From assembly GCA_013375455.1 (NCBI GenBank), contig JABXJT010000128.1:1-9128 (forward strand): a DNA stretch of 9,128 nucleotides. Reading direction: 5' to 3'. Below the pieces are notes generated by a model. It had not been told where the DNA came from. It was given only the letters and a program-made list of their open reading frames with translations, and did not search any database. The stretch comes from Candidatus Helarchaeota archaeon (GTDB lineage: Archaea > Asgardarchaeota > Lokiarchaeia > Helarchaeales > HEL-GB-A). Every line of letters begins with the position of its first letter. The first letter of the stretch is position 1. The translations under genes and the position numbers were made by a program. This document shows, piece by piece, positions 1 to 5,901 of the stretch.

Positions 1-2
1 AG

Positions 3-176
3 TTTGAGGAAGATAAGTTATATGACTTCAATCATAGACCCTCAGATATTTATAAAGGGTTTATTAATGGGAATGATTACTATCTAACTCGTTATTTTAC
101 TAAGTTTATTGTTTGTAATTTCAAGTATTTTGAAAAATTTCTTGCCATGATTCCAAAACTTGTCGAATACGAATAA
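3..176 (+). CDS. C-terminal end of an unrecognised protein, cut by the window edge
   Basis: Reading from base 3 gives 57 uninterrupted sense codons and then TAA at 174-176; the gene begins outside the window. The visible product is rich in aromatic and charged residues (many Y, F, K, D and E) and ends in LVEYE. This is the composition of a soluble protein tail and not of non-coding AT-rich DNA. The other two + frames stop early (TGA at 5-7 in one, TAA near base 88 in the other). The reading frame converges on the FAD dehydrogenase gene, leaving 86 nt between the two stop codons. I see no motif that identifies a family. It has no usable ATG near its start, which fits a gene entering from the left. 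A chance open frame is the main alternative. Confidence 0.55.
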   Translation, partial: FEEDKLYDFNHRPSDIYKGFINGNDYYLTRYFTKFIVCNFKYFEKFLAMIPKLVEYE

Positions 177-178
177 TT

Positions 179-193
179 CAAGAAAAAAAGAAG
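179..193 (-). terminator. U-tract downstream of the FAD dehydrogenase gene
   Basis: On the minus strand, seven consecutive T residues (183-189) lie about 75 nt past the stop codon of the gene at 263-1633. Archaeal termination commonly uses U-rich tracts without a strong hairpin. The distance from the stop is longish, so this is only a candidate. Confidence 0.3.
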
Positions 194-262
194 TGGCCAG
201 TAAGTTACCTTTGATGAATCGGCATTTTAACTAACCAATGATCAATAAATTATTCTAACTAA

Positions 263-1633
263 TTAAGCTAACTTACTCTTAATTCCTTGCGCGGCAACCA
301 TTCCTGACACAGCTGCCCCTATGATACCTCGAGTCTTCCCTGCACCATCGCCCGCGACGAAGAGGTTCTCAATACTCGTTTCTAAATGTTCGTTTGTAAT
401 GACAAGCTTCGCACTATACTTGATCTCAGGGGCATATAGAAGAGTACTATCACTTTCAATCCCGGGAATGACTGTATCTAGCCGTTCAATTGCTTCCAAG
501 ATATCAGTATGAATTCTATGCGGGAATGCCATGCTAATATCGCCTGCAGTTGTGCTTTTCAAGGTTGGCTGAACAATATTCTTCTTGATCCTTTCTTCAT
601 TGGATCGACGCCCTCTTTTAACATCACCTAATCTCTGTACCAAAGGTTTTCCCCCTCCCAATGTTGTACACGCTTGGACAATTCGCTTCCCATATTCACT
701 CGTATCTTCTAATGGATGGGTCAACGATACTCGAACTAATAAAGCAAAATTGGTATTTTTTGATTGCTCGGTAATGAATGAATGACCATTCACCGCGACT
801 GTCCCGTCATCATACATTTCCTGAACTACATATCCCTGATGATTCGTGCAGAAACTCCTCACAAAATCATCATAGGTTGTCGCGTAAATGTGAAATTTCG
901 GATCGCGTTCAAAATTACAGATGTGGTCCATGATAAATGACGGAACTTCTACTCGCACGCCTATATCGACTGGCAGATATTTTGTTTCAATATTTAATTT
1001 TTCCATTTGTTCAGCTAACCAGTGCATCCCAGATCTCCCGGGGGCTGCCAAACAATAATTATAATCAACAATGTTTCCATTATGGAGTACTACCTGATTT
1101 GGCAGAATCTCAACTACTCGTTGATTTAATATTAACTGCACCCCATTTTTTTCTAAGTAATTTTGAATGTTTTTTATAATTTCGGGTGCATTTTCGGTTC
1201 CAATTAAACGTTGCCGGACGGGGATAAACCGGATGCCAACAGATCCTGCCAGTCGTTGTATCTCAGTAATTTTTTCTTCACTGGGATAAAACAATTGATT
1301 TGGGGCACCGTGTTTTACGAAGATAGAATCAATCCTTTCTATTAATTCTCTTGCTTTCTCTTCATTTCCTGCCAATTCAGCTAGATCCCCTCCGATCTTC
1401 GGATCTAAATTCAACAAACCGGATGAATACGTCCCCGCGCCACCAACCCCACAGAGCATTCGACATGGATCACATTTCATGCACACGGCATGCTCTTTAG
1501 AGGCACAGTTCCTTTGATCTACCGCAGGACCTTCCTCAATAACCACAATTTCAACATTTTCCAGTTGACATAATTCATACGCCGCAAATAATCCCGCCGC
1601 GCCCGCTCCGATGATAAGTATCTTTGAAGCCAT
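263..1633 (-). CDS. FAD-dependent dehydrogenase, COG2509 type
   Basis: A 456-residue flavoprotein. The N-terminus is a dinucleotide-binding Rossmann element (ILIIGAGAAGLFAAYE, residues 5-20, GxGxxG at 9-14) ending in the acidic pair E33-E34. A cysteine-rich segment follows, with C43, C51, C54, C57 and C61, leading into GVGGAGTYSSG (62-72). This arrangement recalls the uncharacterised FAD-dependent dehydrogenases of COG2509. The C-terminus has the second FAD-contacting motif, FVAGDGAGKTRGIIGAA (425-441). Members of the group are thought to be cytoplasmic oxidoreductases, and the substrate is unknown. ATG 1633 is preceded by GAGGT with 8 nt spacing. The upstream neighbour purE is 167 nt away across a U-tract and a TATA-like box, so this gene is probably transcribed separately. 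The C-x2-C-x2-C-x3-C spacing could hold an Fe-S cluster, but that is inference. Confidence 0.85.
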   Translation of the reverse strand: MASKILIIGAGAAGLFAAYELCQLENVEIVVIEEGPAVDQRNCASKEHAVCMKCDPCRMLCGVGGAGTYSSGLLNLDPKIGGDLAELAGNEEKARELIERIDSIFVKHGAPNQLFYPSEEKITEIQRLAGSVGIRFIPVRQRLIGTENAPEIIKNIQNYLEKNGVQLILNQRVVEILPNQVVLHNGNIVDYNYCLAAPGRSGMHWLAEQMEKLNIETKYLPVDIGVRVEVPSFIMDHICNFERDPKFHIYATTYDDFVRSFCTNHQGYVVQEMYDDGTVAVNGHSFITEQSKNTNFALLVRVSLTHPLEDTSEYGKRIVQACTTLGGGKPLVQRLGDVKRGRRSNEERIKKNIVQPTLKSTTAGDISMAFPHRIHTDILEAIERLDTVIPGIESDSTLLYAPEIKYSAKLVITNEHLETSIENLFVAGDGAGKTRGIIGAAVSGMVAAQGIKSKLA

Positions 1634-1679
1634 CCATTAATACCTCTTTCTTATTCAAACCATGACTTAAGAACCAAAA

Positions 1680-1696
1680 GTAAGTTATAAACTTAC
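1680..1696. promoter_or_regulatory. Perfect inverted repeat over a TATA-like box, candidate operator
   Basis: GTAAGTT-ATA-AACTTAC is a perfect 7-bp inverted repeat with a 3-nt centre. Read on the minus strand, its middle gives TTTATAAC, a plausible TATA box about 50 nt upstream of the ATG at 1633, which would leave a leader of roughly 25-30 nt. A dyad placed on the TATA box is the classic position for an archaeal repressor that blocks TBP/TFB. The symmetry is directly visible; the regulatory role is inferred. Confidence 0.5.
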
Positions 1697-1708
1697 CACA
1701 CCTAATTG

Positions 1709-1731
1709 AAAAATAGAAATTAAAAAACAAA
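1709..1731 (-). terminator. U-tracts downstream of purE
   Basis: The minus strand carries T6 (1722-1727) and T5 (1709-1713), 70-90 nt past the purE stop. They separate purE from the promoter of the FAD dehydrogenase gene. No stable hairpin is obvious, so termination here is a weak inference. Confidence 0.3.
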
Positions 1732-1800
1732 GATTTAGATTGATACCTATTTGACGGCTAGGTTTTAATGATTCAAAGCGTATTTAAAACTTCAATTTTA

Positions 1801-2268
1801 CTATTCAATGCATGCCTTTAACTGGTCGCATAATTTGGAATCGCTGACGGCTAAAATTCTCAATGCAAGGAATGCGGCATTCTGTCCATTATCAATTCCA
1901 ACTGTGGCAACGGGAATCCCCTTGGGCATTTGTACAATTGATAAAAGTGCATCGAGCCCCCCTAGTCTTGACTCAACTGGCACGCCTATCACGGGCTTCA
2001 ATGTTTTCGATGCGATCACTCCCGGAAGGGCTGCAGATAAACCGGCAATTGCAATGAAAACTTTGGCATCTGAATTCGATACATATTCATCAAGCTTTGC
2101 CGGATTTCGATGTGCCGATATCACTTGTAAATCATAACTCACTTTATATTCATCCAAGACGGTAGTAACCTTATCCGCTATCTTTTGGTCTGAGGTACTT
2201 CCCATGATGACTGCAATATCTACCAAACTGCTCACCTTCTTTTCTACTTCTACCTTCGAACTTATCAT
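1801..2268 (-). CDS. purE: PurE, phosphoribosylaminoimidazole carboxylase catalytic subunit / N5-CAIR mutase
   Basis: A 155-residue PurE that forms CAIR in de novo purine synthesis, acting in the cytoplasm. Visible motifs are the phosphate-binding IMGSTSD (21-27), SAHRNP (51-56) with the catalytic H53, [12 protein letters not shown] (75-86), [12 protein letters not shown] (104-115) and [10 protein letters not shown] (123-132). The length is normal for a single-domain PurE apart from about 15 polar residues before the first strand. Bacterial class I enzymes usually read AGGAAHLPG where this one has AGLSAALPG. It is therefore uncertain whether it uses N5-CAIR (class I) or AIR plus CO2 (class II), and no purK lies in the window. 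ATG 2268 comes 2 nt after the stop of the kinase gene, with only a weak GAGA upstream, so translation is probably coupled to the kinase. Confidence 0.93.
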   Translation of the reverse strand: MISSKVEVEKKVSSLVDIAVIMGSTSDQKIADKVTTVLDEYKVSYDLQVISAHRNPAKLDEYVSNSDAKVFIAIAGLSAALPGVIASKTLKPVIGVPVESRLGGLDALLSIVQMPKGIPVATVGIDNGQNAAFLALRILAVSDSKLCDQLKACIE

Positions 2269-2270
2269 TT

Positions 2271-3200
2271 TTATTCGTTCTCTATCTTAGCTAATATCTC
2301 ATTTATTTGTTTTTCAGTTAAGAGCCCTTGGCGCGCCCCGACTTGCTGAATGCAATGAGCAGCCGATAGACTCCCAATTTTTCCGCAGAGTTCTAACTTG
2401 TAAGGGTCAAAATTATATTTCAATAAGCCATAAATGAACCCTGCACTAAAGGCATCCCCCGCTCCTGTCGTATCTACCACTTTCACTTGCTCAGCAGGAA
2501 TTCTAATCTCCCCCTCTTCAGTTGCAATGAGGCACCCCTCGCCCCCCTGGGTTATAACCACGATTTCCATGTATCCCAATAGAGATCTCAATCCTTTTGA
2601 AAGCTCTTCTGTTTGAAAAAGACGTTTCACTTCTCCCTGCGAACCGATGAATACATCCGTGAGTTTCAGGAGCGGTTCAACTTGCTCTAACCCTTGATCA
2701 ACAATCAAGGCCCCTGGGTTTAAACACACTCTAGTCTGTTCCTTTTCTACCAATTCTGCTGCCTTGATTAATGGATCAAGATTTTTCAAACTCGCAAGAT
2801 GCATGATGCGGAAGGATTTGAGATAATCTTTGTCTAAATCTTCTGGCTGGAGGATATTAGCAGCGCCACTAAATGCATATAAAATTCTATTTCCCTCTTT
2901 ATCCACTGCGGCGTAACAGACTCCGGTTGGTGTCTCGGCACTAAAGACCACACCCTCAACATCTACATTTTCTTCTTTAAAATCTTGAATTAACTTATTA
3001 CCAAAGGCATCCTTCCCCAACTTCCCCACAAAACCCGATTCAAGCCCTAATCTCGCACATGCAATAGCAAAGTTCGCAGCTGAACCTCCTCCCATAAGTT
3101 CCAACCTCGGAACAAAAACCTCCTCATCAACCCCTGGAAATTTCTCAATGAGTGCAACCATATCAACAAGCGCCGCCCCAATCGCCACGACATCTTTCAC
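2271..3200 (-). CDS. PfkB-family carbohydrate or nucleoside kinase
   Basis: A 309-residue ribokinase-superfamily kinase that transfers phosphate from ATP (or another donor) to a sugar or nucleoside hydroxyl. The N-terminal signature is [16 protein letters not shown] (37-52), which forms the substrate-side glycine pair. The C-terminal signature is [16 protein letters not shown] (243-258), with the anion hole and catalytic base D249. ITQGGEGC (216-223) matches the nucleotide-side strand and loop. The usual NxxE motif reads SQGE (187-190), so the Asn is Ser while E190 is kept. The start is GTG 3200, chosen for the GAGGTGA just upstream and because [10 protein letters not shown] then forms the expected first strand; the next ATG (M14) would remove that strand. 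The gene is the first of a two-gene operon with purE, which suggests a ribose or nucleoside substrate, but the substrate cannot be read from the sequence. Confidence 0.88.
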   Translation of the reverse strand: MKDVVAIGAALVDMVALIEKFPGVDEEVFVPRLELMGGGSAANFAIACARLGLESGFVGKLGKDAFGNKLIQDFKEENVDVEGVVFSAETPTGVCYAAVDKEGNRILYAFSGAANILQPEDLDKDYLKSFRIMHLASLKNLDPLIKAAELVEKEQTRVCLNPGALIVDQGLEQVEPLLKLTDVFIGSQGEVKRLFQTEELSKGLRSLLGYMEIVVITQGGEGCLIATEEGEIRIPAEQVKVVDTTGAGDAFSAGFIYGLLKYNFDPYKLELCGKIGSLSAAHCIQQVGARQGLLTEKQINEILAKIENE

Positions 3201-3204
3201 ATAT

Positions 3205-3211
3205 TCACCTC
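3205..3211 (-). promoter_or_regulatory. Shine-Dalgarno site that decides the GTG start of the kinase
   Basis: On the minus strand GAGGTGA is followed by ATAT and then GTG at 3200. This is strong complementarity to the 3' end of 16S rRNA at a normal distance. The nearest upstream ATG is immediately followed by TGA, so GTG is the initiator. Confidence 0.75.
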
Positions 3212-3318
3212 AAGAATTGATCTCACTATCCATTCCTTACTATCACTAAGGTCATTTTTTTCTAATTAATAGTAAGTTGATAAAAAAAAGGGATTGACGT
3301 TTAAACTTAATTCTTTAT

Positions 3319-3335
3319 AAAAAAAATAAAAAAAA
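3319..3335 (-). terminator. Double U8 tract after the first small membrane-protein gene
   Basis: The minus strand reads T8-A-T8, about 20 nt past the stop codon at 3357. Another T8 follows at 3282-3289. It lies between this gene and the kinase-purE operon and is a good match to an archaeal U-rich terminator. On the opposite reading, TTTATAAA at 3314-3321 could serve as a TATA element for the kinase operon about 115 nt upstream of its start; that is weaker. Confidence 0.5.
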
Positions 3336-3356
3336 GATAGAGTAAATTTTTTTTGC

Positions 3357-3794
3357 CTAGTCAGAGCCACCTGCGAGGATGAAAATACCACCGAGAAGCC
3401 CAAGAATGGCTTCGATAGTAAGGAAACTTATGCTTAAGCCTACGAAACCGACGAAGAATGACCATGGATTGAACATCAAGATAAGCTCTGGTTGAGTGAA
3501 TGGATTGAATACGAAGCTAATAAGAATTCCTTCTAACATGATAAATGCTGCGGCTATGAGTGCAAGAATACCACCGGCTTTCTTACCTGCTAACCCTAAG
3601 ATACCGCCGACTAACAATAGACCATTTAAAGCGAGTCCAATTATCCCACCTATTGGGGATACTGCCAACGAGAGTGAATAGATCAAAATCATCGGTGTCA
3701 CAGCCGCTCCCATGTACGCCAAAAGAAGAACCACGATGTTTAAGGTACCAGCAACTAGTGCAAAAACTCCACCAACAGTTTTTAAAGCTCCCAT
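3357..3794 (-). CDS. Small multi-pass membrane protein, paralogue 1 of 3
   Basis: A 145-residue, almost wholly hydrophobic protein; I do not recognise a named family. Likely membrane segments are near 6-28, 33-46 with 48-69, 74-96 and 112-141, with K71-K72 as the only strong charge pair between helices. It shares three blocks with its neighbours: the N-terminal MGAxKxVGGxxALxxG, a central GILGLAGKKAGGILALIA (64-81), and a C-terminal TIEAILGLLGGIFILAGGSD (126-145). The loop between helices 3 and 4 (NPFTQPELILMFNP) is the variable region. ATG 3794 has GAGGT 9 nt upstream. It has its own TATA-like box and a strong U-tract, so it is probably monocistronic. No catalytic motif is visible; a structural, transport or sensing role in the membrane is possible. 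Confidence 0.8.
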   Translation of the reverse strand: MGALKTVGGVFALVAGTLNIVVLLLAYMGAAVTPMILIYSLSLAVSPIGGIIGLALNGLLLVGGILGLAGKKAGGILALIAAAFIMLEGILISFVFNPFTQPELILMFNPWSFFVGFVGLSISFLTIEAILGLLGGIFILAGGSD

Positions 3795-3867
3795 TTTCTT
3801 TTTACCTCAATTATTTTTTTTTTTAAAATAGTTAGTTTTTCTATAATTTTAAGATCTTTTTCTTTTC

Positions 3868-3876
3868 ATATAAAAA
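3868..3876 (-). promoter_or_regulatory. TATA-like box for the first membrane-protein gene
   Basis: The minus strand reads TTTTTATAT about 75 nt upstream of ATG 3794. This would place transcription start near 3845 and leave a leader of about 50 nt containing the GAGGT site. It is based on position and composition only; the surrounding DNA is AT-rich, so chance matches are easy. Confidence 0.3.
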
Positions 3877-3885
3877 GGATACGAC

Positions 3886-3901
3886 AAAAATCAGCAAAAA
3901 A
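3886..3901 (-). terminator. U-tracts after the second membrane-protein gene
   Basis: T6 (3896-3901) and T5 (3886-3890) on the minus strand start about 37 nt past the TAG stop at 3938. They sit before the TATA-like box of the next gene, as expected for separate transcripts. Confidence 0.35.
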
Positions 3902-3937
3902 TAATCTTAATTCTGAAATTCTTAGAACTCATGGTAG

Positions 3938-4306
3938 CTAGTCTGAACCCCCTGCAACCATGATAATGCCACCAAAGACGATAAACAATGCCTCAATAGT
4001 GACGTAGGGGATTGGGTGATTAAACGCCAAATAGGAGTATGGCTCGAGAAACGCGAAAGTAACAATATCCCATGTATATAGTAATGCAAAGATAATGATT
4101 ACCGCCCCCGCTACTAAAGCGAGTGCTCCACCGATTCTCTTGTTACCTATCCCCATAACGCTACCGAGTAAGCCAACGATTGCAAGTATTAGATAAATCA
4201 TCCATCGGAGATCTAGCACGCCCACTATTTCTAATAGAAGCGCAATTAATAAGAAAATGGCACCGATTAACGCAATTACTCCACCTACAACTTTTGCTGC
4301 GCCCAT
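3938..4306 (-). CDS. Small multi-pass membrane protein, paralogue 2 of 3
   Basis: A 122-residue hydrophobic protein, the shortest of the three paralogues. Likely helices are near 6-30, 36-54, 58-77 and 102-119. Shared blocks are MGAAKVVGGVIALIGAIF (1-18), GIGNKRIGGALALVAG (52-67) and TIEALFIVFGGIIMVAGGSD (103-122). It lacks about 20 residues found in the other two, around the first loop and the loop before the last helix. An ATG six bases upstream (4312) would add Met-Glu. I prefer 4306 because the SD GAAGGT is 8 nt from it and only 2 nt from the upstream ATG, and because both paralogues begin MGA. The stop is TAG. Its C-terminal part is the closest match to the decayed copy just upstream. 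The function is unknown; it belongs to the same unassigned family as its neighbours. Confidence 0.8.
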   Translation of the reverse strand: MGAAKVVGGVIALIGAIFLLIALLLEIVGVLDLRWMIYLILAIVGLLGSVMGIGNKRIGGALALVAGAVIIIFALLYTWDIVTFAFLEPYSYLAFNHPIPYVTIEALFIVFGGIIMVAGGSD

Positions 4307-4314
4307 TTCCATTT

Positions 4315-4320
4315 ACCTTC
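4315..4320 (-). promoter_or_regulatory. Shine-Dalgarno site deciding between two nearby ATGs
   Basis: GAAGGT on the minus strand lies 2 nt before ATG 4312 and 8 nt before ATG 4306. The two neighbouring paralogues have spacings of 9 and 10 nt, so 4306 is the likely initiator. Confidence 0.6.
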
Positions 4321-4363
4321 TAGTATTTATAATACCTTAATTTTATCATTTCAAGAATTTAAA

Positions 4364-4371
4364 CATATATG
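4364..4371 (-). promoter_or_regulatory. TATA-like box for the second membrane-protein gene
   Basis: The minus strand reads ATATATG within CCATATATGTTTAAA, about 60 nt upstream of ATG 4306. This would give a leader of roughly 30-35 nt. It is a weak call in AT-rich DNA. Confidence 0.3.
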
Positions 4372-4406
4372 GTACTAGCTTAGTTAATTAAAGTAGATCA
4401 ATCATC

Positions 4407-4417
4407 AAAATAAAAAA
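4407..4417 (-). terminator. U-tract following the decayed membrane-protein copy
   Basis: T6 (4412-4417) and T4 (4407-4410) on the minus strand start about 18 nt after the TAA of the remnant at 4436. The spacing resembles that after the intact paralogues, which supports the idea that the remnant was once a complete gene with its own terminator. Confidence 0.3.
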
Positions 4418-4435
4418 GAGGAGCGGGTGGTTGTT

Positions 4436-4585
4436 TTAGTTTGAACCATCAGCAAGAATGATCATTTCACCAAGAACCACAAAAATCTGATCTTGTGACG
4501 CGTATGGTATAAATCTGTAGTCTGAAAGGTACGAAAAATGCGCTAACATGAAATATATGTCTGAAAGGGCTGGTTTTATCGAAAT
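4436..4585 (-). pseudogene. 5'-truncated fourth copy of the small membrane-protein family
   Basis: Between the second and third paralogues, one minus-strand frame is open for 49 sense codons and ends in TAA (4438-4436). Its last 32 residues align without gaps to the C-terminus of the protein at 3938-4306. SYLSDYRFIPY matches SYLAFNHPIPY, and IFVVLGEMIILADGSN matches LFIVFGGIIMVAGGSD; I count 13 identities in 32. DIYFML just before it may match DIVTFAF with a small gap. The N-terminal MGAxKVVGG block and the central KKxGG block are absent, and the frame is closed by TAA at 4588-4586. The conserved TIE has become SQD, and the conserved GG and AGG have become GE and ADG, introducing charges into the last helix. 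This looks like a decaying duplicate. A 37-codon ORF from an internal ATG at 4549 exists but is unlikely to make a working protein. Confidence 0.65.
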
Positions 4586-4601
4586 TTAACCATCAGATTA
4601 G

Positions 4602-4609
4602 AAAAAAAA
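4602..4609 (-). terminator. U8 tract after the third membrane-protein gene
   Basis: Eight consecutive T residues on the minus strand start 14 nt past the TAA at 4623. This is a good match to an archaeal U-rich terminator and separates this gene from the remnant and from paralogue 2. Confidence 0.5.
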
Positions 4610-4622
4610 GAGGGAGTGAAGG

Positions 4623-5057
4623 TTATTCGGAGGAGCTAGCAAGCATAATGACGCCGCCAACAAGGATAATTATCGATTCTATCGTTATTGCTAAAAATAT
4701 AGTTGGTGGGCCTACCACTACTAGTAGGTAAATGAAGAGACCAGTAAATCCCAATATTCCCGATAGTTGTGAAAACATCTGTGCGATAGCAGGATCTCCA
4801 ATTAGGAATGCTGTAATGGGAAGTAATAGTGCTACCAATCCCGCAATTAATGCTAAGGCTCCACCCTTTTTAGAGGCAAGCCCCAGAATGCCGCCAATTG
4901 TTGCTAAAAGTCCGACTAGTAAATTTATTATCCACATCACATATCCTTCAGTGCTTCCAGCAGTAAAGATAGCTTCGATGTTGATAAAAACCGGAATTAA
5001 GACGAAAATTCCACCGATTAAGGCAATTATTCCGCCAACAACTTTTCCTGCGCCCAT
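4623..5057 (-). CDS. Small multi-pass membrane protein, paralogue 3 of 3
   Basis: A 144-residue hydrophobic protein, transcribed first in the minus-strand cluster. Probable helices are near 6-30, 40-62, 66-87 and 100-140, the last stretch being long enough for two passes. Shared family blocks are MGAGKVVGGIIALIGGIF (1-18), GGILGLASKKGGALALIAG (55-73) and TIESIIILVGGVIMLASSSE (125-144). The terminal SSSE replaces the GGSD of the other two but keeps the small-residue run ending in an acid. The family-variable loop GDPAIAQMFSQLSG (87-100) differs from both neighbours. ATG 5057 is preceded by GAGGT with 10 nt spacing. It is divergent from the TIM-barrel gene, with 118 nt between the two starts. 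There is no recognised domain, and the function is unknown. Confidence 0.8.
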   Translation of the reverse strand: MGAGKVVGGIIALIGGIFVLIPVFINIEAIFTAGSTEGYVMWIINLLVGLLATIGGILGLASKKGGALALIAGLVALLLPITAFLIGDPAIAQMFSQLSGILGFTGLFIYLLVVVGPPTIFLAITIESIIILVGGVIMLASSSE

Positions 5058-5175
5058 TTTAATCTTAACCTCTTATTAATTGAGTATATGAAGTTGCTAT
5101 TTTCACAATTTAAGCATTCTGCCATAAAAAACCAAGAGTCAAAAAAAAGAAAAATCACCAAACTATTGTTTAATT
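5058..5175. promoter_or_regulatory. Divergent promoter region
   Basis: These 118 nt serve a minus-strand gene (start 5057) and a + strand gene (start 5176). For the minus gene, TATATGA-like sequence at 5083-5091 and GAGGT at 5068-5072 are visible. For the + gene, CATAAAAAA at 5122-5130 is a weak TATA candidate. No Shine-Dalgarno is visible before ATG 5176, so that transcript may be leaderless or weakly initiated. Confidence 0.4.
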
Positions 5176-5901
5176 ATGGCTTTTATAGAATTAGAATCCC
5201 AGAAAATTCCGCGCATCACTATCGGAACGAGTCCCTTTATGGGCGCGGGACAATTTGGGAATATGGGCTTCGCATGGCGGGCAGAATTCTTCCAAAACGC
5301 GGAAAAAATGGCAAATTTGATGATCCTTAGTTATAATCAAGGCGCAAGGGGCGCCGAAATAATTCCTGCTGGACAAATGATAAATGCTGCTTTGATTGCC
5401 AAGCAAAACTGTCCTGACTTTACCATTTTAGCCAGTACTTATTGGGCAGAAAAATCAAGTGATTATCGAATTGATCAACTAACCTCGGTTGATGCAAAAA
5501 TAGTTTTCCTACATGGATCAATTGCAGATCAACGAAATCTCCCATTAATCAACCCCTTACTCAATAAAATACGCGCTGCGGGAAAGATACCAGGTATCGC
5601 AACCCACGAACCCCTTCAAACCATTCCCTTCATCCAACAAAATAAATTAGATGTTTCCGCTATTTTGTTACCTTTTAATATGAGAGGTAAATTCATGGGT
5701 GATCAGGCAGCTTTGGAAGAATTGGTGGATTCACTAGATTATTTCTTCGTGGCAATGAAAAGCCTGGCAGCTGGACAAATTCCCCCTAGTAAAGCCTTCC
5801 CTTATCTTGCTGAACATAACATCTCTGCAGTTACCGTTGGAATGGTAAACGAAGAGGAAATTATTGAAACCGTCACTGAAGCAAAAAAAGTCTTTTCTTG
5901 A
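5176..5901 (+). CDS. TIM-barrel protein resembling aldo/keto reductases
   Basis: A 241-residue cytoplasmic protein with eight evenly spaced hydrophobic strand-like segments, as expected for a (beta/alpha)8 barrel: ITIG (15-18), AEIIPA (60-65), TILAS (83-87), KIVFLHG (108-114), PGIATHE (139-145), SAILLPFN (161-168), FFVAMKS (190-196) and ISAVTVGM (216-223). The last part, MKSLAAGQIPP followed by VTVGMVNEEEIIETV, resembles the C-terminal half of aldo/keto reductases. The N-terminal GTSPFMGAGQFG (17-28) is a distinctive conserved-looking motif. It is shorter than a typical reductase (about 280-330 residues), and I cannot find the Asp-Tyr-Lys-His tetrad, so reductase activity is doubtful. H114 and H144 at strand ends could be active-site residues. 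There is no clear Shine-Dalgarno before the ATG. Its TGA abuts the stop of the convergent HAD gene. Confidence 0.7.
   Translation: MAFIELESQKIPRITIGTSPFMGAGQFGNMGFAWRAEFFQNAEKMANLMILSYNQGARGAEIIPAGQMINAALIAKQNCPDFTILASTYWAEKSSDYRIDQLTSVDAKIVFLHGSIADQRNLPLINPLLNKIRAAGKIPGIATHEPLQTIPFIQQNKLDVSAILLPFNMRGKFMGDQAALEELVDSLDYFFVAMKSLAAGQIPPSKAFPYLAEHNISAVTVGMVNEEEIIETVTEAKKVFS

Noticed and set aside
200..276. GTAAGTT and AACTTAC as a wide inverted repeat around the 3' end of the FAD dehydrogenase gene
   Set aside because: The arms are 63 nt apart and one lies in coding sequence. It is mentioned only as extra half-sites of the promoter dyad.
1808..2137. Long + strand open frame opposite purE
   Set aside because: It lies wholly within the clear PurE coding region in antisense, and its product has no recognisable domain.
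3235..3262. CCTTA/TAAGG hairpin with 7-nt loop followed by a T-run, terminator-like on the + strand
   Set aside because: No + strand gene ends nearby, the stem is only 5 bp, and the element sits in the leader of a minus-strand gene.
3357..5057. The membrane-protein cluster as a known defence, secretion or transporter system
   Set aside because: There is no ATPase, nuclease, pore signature or substrate-binding domain nearby; naming a system would be invention.
5088..5330. + strand frame overlapping the start of the TIM-barrel gene
   Set aside because: It ends inside the barrel gene in another frame, and its product has no strand-helix pattern.
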